The translations under genes were made by a program, and so were the position numbers. Below are positions 33,314 through 36,914 of a stretch of DNA of 36,914 nucleotides, piece after piece. Source of the stretch: Paenibacillus xylanivorans (GTDB lineage Bacteria; Bacillota; Bacilli; Paenibacillales; Paenibacillaceae); contig NZ_LITU01000081.1 in the NCBI RefSeq assembly GCF_001280595.1, forward strand, positions 1-36,914, given 5' to 3'. Each line of letters begins with the position of its first letter. Within the stretch, counting starts at the first letter, position 1. The notes under the pieces were generated by a model. The model was not told the origin of the DNA. It searched no databases and saw only the letters and a list, made by a program, of their open reading frames with translations.

Positions 33314-33910
33314 ATGAATATTGGCTTAACCGGCGGGATCGCGACAGGCAAAAGCAGTGTGTCCGCTTTTCTCGCCAGTAAGGGAGCGTTGCTCATTGAT
33401 GCAGATGTTATTGCCCGGGAAGTAATGCTGCCCGGGCATCCCGTTTTGGCTGCGGCTGTTCAGCGGTTCGGACAAGCCATATTGAATGAGGACGGAACAC
33501 TGGATCGGAAAAAGCTGGGCAGTATTGTATTTCAGAATCCAGAGGAACGTAAGGCACTGGAGGCTATTACACATCCTGCGATCCGCAAGGAGATGCGCAA
33601 GCGCGCTGCCCTTTATGAGCTTGAACATCCGGACAAGCTGGTCGTATCGGATATTCCATTGTTGTACGAGTCAGGGCTGGAGGATGGCTTCGAAGAAGTG
33701 ATGGTTGTATATGTTCCGAGGTCTGTGCAGCGGGATCGACTGATGAGCCGGGATGGAATGACGGACGAACAGGCAGATGCCCGTATAGACGTGCAGATGG
33801 ATATTGAAGATAAGAAGCAGCGTGCTGACGTGGTTATCGACAACAGCGGCTTGTGGTCAGAGACGGAGCAGCAAATCATTTCATTTTTGCATCGTAAGGG
33901 CCTATTATGA
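33314..33910 (+). CDS. coaE: dephospho-CoA kinase
   Basis: Last step of coenzyme A synthesis: phosphorylates the 3'-OH of dephospho-CoA with ATP. The product is 198 residues. The P-loop is GGIATGKSS (about 7-15), the substrate-binding Asp is in LIDADVIAREV, and the lid region contains RDRLMSRDGMT. GTGAGGTG lies upstream of the ATG. It follows ytaF closely, and its stop overlaps the start of the transglycosylase gene (ATGA), so ytaF, coaE and the next gene are coupled. Confidence 0.95.
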   Translation: MNIGLTGGIATGKSSVSAFLASKGALLIDADVIAREVMLPGHPVLAAAVQRFGQAILNEDGTLDRKKLGSIVFQNPEERKALEAITHPAIRKEMRKRAALYELEHPDKLVVSDIPLLYESGLEDGFEEVMVVYVPRSVQRDRLMSRDGMTDEQADARIDVQMDIEDKKQRADVVIDNSGLWSETEQQIISFLHRKGLL

Positions 33911-34470
33911 GATTGCTGCGTAAGAAACGGGTATTGTTGTTGATGTTTGTGTCTTTTGTATTGGTGCTGTTCCTGAATACCAATTGGATGTCATGGTTCT
34001 ATCCGATTCATTATAAGGAAGAGATTCGTGCCCAGTCTCAGAGTTATGAGGTTGATCCGTTTCTCATAGCTTCCATCATCAAGGTGGAGACCAATTTTAA
34101 GACAAGCAAGGAATCCAAGAGAGGTGCCATCGGATTAATGCAGCTGATGCCCGACACCGCGAACTGGATTATGGAGCAAGCCAAAATTCCGGGCACCTCA
34201 CTGGAAGAATTGAAGCACGAGCCTGAAAGGAATATCCAGTTGGGTAGCTGGTATCTACGCAATCTGTCAGATCAATTTGACGGGAATGAAGCGGCTATGA
34301 TTGCTGCGTATAACGCTGGTCCCGGCAAAGTAAACTCATGGCTAAGGGATGGTGTTTGGGATGGCTCATTCGAGACGGTCAAAGATATTCCGTTTGGTGA
34401 GACCCGGCACTATGTACAACGCGTCATTTATTATTATAATCAATATGTAAAGATCTATAATACGTTCTAA
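33907..34470 (+). CDS. membrane-anchored lytic transglycosylase (SLT family)
   Basis: Cleaves peptidoglycan glycan strands to 1,6-anhydro ends. The product is 187 residues. An N-terminal basic stretch plus hydrophobic helix (about 8-24) anchors it to the membrane with the enzyme outside. The SLT domain runs 35-185 with catalytic Glu61 in IIKVETNFK, GAIGLMQLMPDTA and AAYNAGPGKV. Its start overlaps the coaE stop by four bases, so it is translationally coupled. The same family member follows coaE in several Bacillus-group genomes as I recall them. The substrate step in growth or sporulation is not shown. Confidence 0.9.
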   Translation: MRLLRKKRVLLLMFVSFVLVLFLNTNWMSWFYPIHYKEEIRAQSQSYEVDPFLIASIIKVETNFKTSKESKRGAIGLMQLMPDTANWIMEQAKIPGTSLEELKHEPERNIQLGSWYLRNLSDQFDGNEAAMIAAYNAGPGKVNSWLRDGVWDGSFETVKDIPFGETRHYVQRVIYYYNQYVKIYNTF

Positions 34471-34515
34471 GATAAGACACTCTGGCTTCGTGGTCTGAAA
34501 ATAAGTAGAAGCACC

Positions 34516-34543
34516 GAGCAGGCCGGTTATTCACCGGCCGCTC
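34516..34543. terminator. possible shared terminator hairpin between transglycosylase and SASP genes
   Basis: GAGC-A-GGCCGGT and ACCGGCC-GCTC form an 11-bp GC-rich stem with one bulge and the loop TATTC, in the gap between two convergent genes. Neither side has a clear T-run, so intrinsic termination is uncertain. Confidence 0.45.
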
Positions 34544-34579
34544 CATGCTCCTCTATGTTACCGTATTACGATGCAGATA

Positions 34580-34801
34580 TTATTGGTATTGACCTGCCAA
34601 TTGCTGTTCTGCAATTGTTACCAGACGCTTCGTGATGTATCCACCGATCGAACCGTTCTCGTAAGAAGTCATGTTACCTTGGTATCCGTCTTGTGGGATG
34701 CTGATTCCGAGTTCTTGAGCAACTTCATATTTCAGTTGTTCCAGAGCTGCGGAAGCTTTAGTTACCACCAGGTTGTTGGAGTTACCATTGCTTTGTGCCA
34801 T
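34580..34801 (-). CDS. alpha/beta-type small acid-soluble spore protein
   Basis: Spore DNA-protecting protein of 73 residues. The first conserved block contains LKYEVAQELGI (site of the germination protease GPR), and the second has GGYITKRLVTIAEQQL. It saturates and stiffens forespore DNA, giving UV resistance. The start is ATG 34801 with GAGGAGGTGAA upstream. A sigma-G-like promoter lies about 40 bases farther, so it is expressed in the forespore. It is a monocistronic gene facing the transglycosylase gene. Confidence 0.95.
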   Translation of the reverse strand: MAQSNGNSNNLVVTKASAALEQLKYEVAQELGISIPQDGYQGNMTSYENGSIGGYITKRLVTIAEQQLAGQYQ

Positions 34802-34831
34802 TGCTGTTCACCTCCTCGCGGTTGGTAAAAG

Positions 34832-34861
34832 TATTATGTGTCGGCAATACGATTTTCATAA
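34832..34861 (-). promoter_or_regulatory. sigma-G-type promoter of the SASP gene
   Basis: On the minus strand, CATAATA (34838-34832) is a full match to the sigma-G -10. TATG (34860-34857), 18 bases upstream, fits the short -35 element. Known SASP genes are sigma-G-dependent. Confidence 0.65.
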
Positions 34862-34916
34862 CTAAATACATGCAGGGAATTTATGGTAAAAAGTAAAACG
34901 TGGGAAGTGATCTGAT

Positions 34917-35384
34917 TTGAAATGTCCTTATTGCGCCTATCTGGGCACAAAGGTGCTTGATTCAAGGCCGGCCAATGAATCGAAATCGATTCGTCGTCGT
35001 CGTGAGTGTGAGCAATGTAGCCGTCGATTTACAACTTTTGAAATGGTAGAAGAAACGCCGCTGATCGTCATCAAGAAAGATGGCAGTCGGGAGGAGTTTA
35101 GCCGGGACAAGATTCTTCGTGGTCTAATACGGGCTTGTGAGAAACGTCCGGTCTCGGTAGAGACGCTGGAGATGATGGTATCCGAGACAGAAAAGTCGCT
35201 GCGGAACACAGCCGATGCTGAAGTGGAGAGCCGCCAGATTGGCGAGCTGTTGATGGAACAGCTGTTTCCCGTTGACGAAGTAGCCTATGTACGTTTTGCT
35301 TCGGTGTATCGTCAATTCAAAGACATTAATATGTTCATGAAAGAATTAAAATCTCTGTTGTCCAAAGAAGACATCGAGGAGTAA
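34917..35384 (+). CDS. nrdR: transcriptional repressor NrdR
   Basis: Zinc-ribbon/ATP-cone repressor of ribonucleotide reductase genes, sensing dATP/ATP. The product is 155 residues. Zinc ligands are Cys3, Cys6, Cys31 and Cys34, with basic RRRREC for DNA contact, followed by an ATP-cone (about 49-139, VIKKDGSREEFSRDKILRG to VAYVRFASVYRQFKD). The start is TTG 34917: the family begins MKCPYC and no ATG fits. The ribosome site GGAAGTGAT is moderate. In Bacillus nrdR is followed by dnaB and dnaI; here a tRNA gene follows instead. Confidence 0.96.
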   Translation: MKCPYCAYLGTKVLDSRPANESKSIRRRRECEQCSRRFTTFEMVEETPLIVIKKDGSREEFSRDKILRGLIRACEKRPVSVETLEMMVSETEKSLRNTADAEVESRQIGELLMEQLFPVDEVAYVRFASVYRQFKDINMFMKELKSLLSKEDIEE

Positions 35385-35397
35385 TGAAGCGGGTAAG

Positions 35398-35455
35398 GGA
35401 GAAGAGCAGTCTGGGGTTACCGTAACGTGTTCCAGGTAAAAGGATGTTCTTCTCC
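35398..35455 (+). other. long inverted repeat after nrdR
   Basis: GGAGAAGAGCA (35398-35408) pairs with TGTTCTTCTCC (35445-35455), 11 bp with one G-U. The interior contains GTTAC-C-GTAAC. No T-run follows, so it is not a standard terminator. It may be a structured 3' UTR of nrdR. Confidence 0.4.
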
Positions 35456-35482
35456 AATCACTTGAAACCCAAGAAAAAATTG

Positions 35483-35511
35483 TTGACAGCAAAAGCTGTA
35501 TTTTATATGAT
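35483..35511 (+). promoter_or_regulatory. strong sigma-A promoter of the tRNA gene
   Basis: A perfect TTGACA (35483-35488), a 17-bp spacer and TATGAT (35506-35511). The expected start is about 50 bases before the mature tRNA 5' end, so RNase P would process a leader. Confidence 0.88.
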
Positions 35512-35567
35512 ATAGGAGTCGCCTGCGGAATGGAGCAGAGATGGACAACCGGTTACATTCATATTTT

Positions 35568-35640
35568 GGGGCCTTAGCTCAGCTGGGAGAGCGCATCGCT
35601 GGCAGCGATGAGGTCAGGGGTTCGATCCCCCTAGGCTCCA
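35568..35640 (+). tRNA. tRNA-Ala (anticodon GGC)
   Basis: 73 bases with a full cloverleaf: acceptor GGGGCCT / AGGCTCC, D-arm with AGCTCAGCTGGGAGAGC, anticodon stem ATCGC / GCGAT around the loop CTGGCAG (anticodon GGC), and a T-arm with GGTTCGATCC. The G3-U70 pair, the identity element of alanine tRNAs, is present. CCA is not encoded; discriminator A is last. It is a single tRNA gene with its own promoter and terminator. Confidence 0.97.
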
Positions 35641-35645
35641 TAATT

Positions 35646-35691
35646 AAAAGCCTTTAAACACAAAGATTTCTGTGTGTTTAAAGGCTTTTTT
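35646..35691 (+). terminator. terminator of the tRNA-Ala gene
   Basis: AAAAGCCTTTAAACACA (35646-35662) and TGTGTTTAAAGGCTTTT (35673-35689) form a perfect 17-bp stem with a 10-base loop, followed by further T. Confidence 0.92.
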
Positions 35692-35818
35692 CTACGCTTG
35701 GATAATTATGATTTGGATCATGGTCATACGTTTCGCACGGACGTAGCACATTGGAGGAGAACAGCATCGATATTTACCAATGAGGTCAATGAGAAACGAG
35801 AGACTGTGCTAAAATAAA

Positions 35819-36914
35819 ATGGAATATGCGATTGCTGAAGGCGGTGACGGAATTTCAAAGTTTCTAGGCTGGCGTAAAAAGCTTGCCGTCTTGGCAGGTT
35901 TGATCCTTATAGTGGGAGCCTTGTTTTTACCTATGACACACCATATTTCTGCCAAGAAGGATCCTCGGGCGGTTGATGGAATAATTGATTTAACCAACTG
36001 GAGTCTGAAGAATGAGGGTCCCGTCCAGCTAAACGGTCGTTGGTCTCTTTATTGGAACAAGTTACTTACGAAACCGGAAATGGCTCAGGCAGATTCCTTC
36101 AAACCGATATTCGCTGAAGTGCCCGGTGAGTGGGAAAACAATGGACTGCCGGGGCGTGGTTATGCGACTTATCGTCTGACGGTACATACATTAGGGAACG
36201 ATGGCCCTTTAGCACTACGAATCCCCGCGATAGCTCCGGCTTACCGCCTGTTTGTCGATGGTCGGTTAATCGCAGAGACTGGTGTCGTGTCATCCGAACA
36301 ATCAAGCGTAAAAGCGGCTTATTTGCCTCAAACTATTTTATTCAGTCCCTCAGGGAACACCTTTGACCTTTATATTCAGATTGCGAATGAATTGTATCCT
36401 CAAGGCGGCATTTGGTTTGGATTAACGCTTGGTACTGAGCCTTCGATGCTCTCTTTGAAGCAGCGTACAGAGATTGTGGAAATAGCCGTATTTGGTGGCT
36501 GCGCGTTGCTCGGTTTGTATCAAATCGCGTTGTTCGCCATGCGTCGTTCTGATCGCTCGACCTTATATTTTGGCATCTGCTGTCTTCTGGGAGCCATTCG
36601 AATTGGTGCTGTCGGCGAGATGTACATCGTCCACTTCTATCCTCATGTTGATATTCGGATGCTTATCTTCATGGAGTATTTGACCTATTACGGCGGCGTA
36701 ACCGCAGCGCTGTTATTTGTGAAGGAGCTGTACCCGAAGGATTATCACCCGACAGTTATGAAATGGCTTGTGGCTATAGGCTGCGGTTTCATTGTCAGCG
36801 TTTTGCTGCTGCCAACCGAATGGTACACTCGCTTGATTGAAGGTTACAAATATATCTCGATCTTGAGCTTAACGTATATTTTATTTGGTATTGGACTGGC
36901 TTATTGGCGGGGAA
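35819..36914 (+). CDS. 7TMR-DISM sensor protein, N-terminal part (runs off the window)
   Basis: At least 365 codons, open to the end of the window. After a short basic N-terminus there is one membrane segment (about 22-40), then an extracellular jelly-roll-like domain (about 50-215; LNGRWSLYWNKLL, PGEWEN, GYATYRLTVHT, LFVDGRLIAETG). From about 220 a 7TM DISM region starts (IAVFGGCALLGLYQIALFAMRR, then FGICCLLGAIRIG and others). Such proteins end in a histidine kinase, GGDEF or other output, not visible here. ATG 35819 is the only usual start after an in-frame stop at 35810, but it has no ribosome site. The ligand is unknown. Confidence 0.85.
   Translation, partial: MEYAIAEGGDGISKFLGWRKKLAVLAGLILIVGALFLPMTHHISAKKDPRAVDGIIDLTNWSLKNEGPVQLNGRWSLYWNKLLTKPEMAQADSFKPIFAEVPGEWENNGLPGRGYATYRLTVHTLGNDGPLALRIPAIAPAYRLFVDGRLIAETGVVSSEQSSVKAAYLPQTILFSPSGNTFDLYIQIANELYPQGGIWFGLTLGTEPSMLSLKQRTEIVEIAVFGGCALLGLYQIALFAMRRSDRSTLYFGICCLLGAIRIGAVGEMYIVHFYPHVDIRMLIFMEYLTYYGGVTAALLFVKELYPKDYHPTVMKWLVAIGCGFIVSVLLLPTEWYTRLIEGYKYISILSLTYILFGIGLAYWRG

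Noticed and set aside
1..36914. CRISPR arrays, insertion sequences, prophage, integron or toxin-antitoxin pairs
   Set aside because: I looked for regular repeats, transposase or integrase motifs and small paired genes and found none; the region is core chromosome.

Overview
The window is a stretch of Firmicutes (Bacillota) core chromosome. It most likely comes from a Paenibacillus or close relative. The evidence is gene order matching the Bacillus subtilis ytoI-dnaE-acc-pyk-citZ-icd-mdh-pho-polA-mutM-ytaF-coaE-nrdR segment, strong AGGAGG-type ribosome sites, GTG/TTG starts in several genes, endospore genes (ytrH, ytrI, ytvI, ytaF, an alpha/beta-type SASP), and roughly 50% GC judged by eye. 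I see no insertion sequence, prophage, CRISPR array or rRNA gene. The genus is inferred, not proven.

Layout. 0.2-3.0 kb: ytoI (HTH-DRTGG-CBS-hotdog), then ytpI and the ytrH-ytrI sporulation pair on the minus strand, with a good sigma-E promoter in front of ytrH. 3.3-7.4 kb: dnaE, unusually long because of an acidic insertion and an Ala/Gly-rich linker. 7.7-13.6 kb: a PgpA-family gene, a 62-residue unknown, accD-accA, pyk, a hotdog thioesterase and fxsA. Compared with B. subtilis, nrnA, the malic enzyme gene and pfkA are absent from their usual places. 13.7-18.8 kb: ytvI (minus), then citZ-icd-mdh, with a citZ upstream region carrying a sigma-A promoter, two cre-like sites and a LysR-type dyad. 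18.9-22.5 kb: a small membrane protein, a 7TM-PAS-GGDEF diguanylate cyclase (minus) and a general-stress-type SDR oxidoreductase. These look like a local insertion between mdh and pho.

22.7-28.6 kb is the most interesting part. It holds phoR, then phoP (opposite to the B. subtilis order), a soluble CBS-CBS-methyl-accepting chemotaxis-type protein, pstB and phoU. Three PhoP-box-like elements (TTTACA-N5-TTAACA) lie in front of phoP, the CBS-MCP gene and pstB. The last two share an identical 19-bp core. This suggests that the CBS-MCP protein belongs to the phosphate-starvation regulon, a role I do not know to be described.

28.7-34.5 kb: polA, mutM, ytaF, coaE and a lytic transglycosylase (DNA replication and repair, sporulation, CoA synthesis, cell wall). 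34.5-36.9 kb: a minus-strand SASP gene with a sigma-G-like promoter, nrdR, a solitary tRNA-Ala(GGC) with a near-consensus promoter and strong terminator, and the start of a 7TMR-DISM sensor protein that runs off the window.

Functionally the region joins replication and repair, fatty-acid precursor supply (AccDA), the exit of glycolysis and the first half of the TCA cycle (Pyk, CitZ, Icd, Mdh), phosphate sensing and uptake control (PhoRP, PstB, PhoU), and sporulation.
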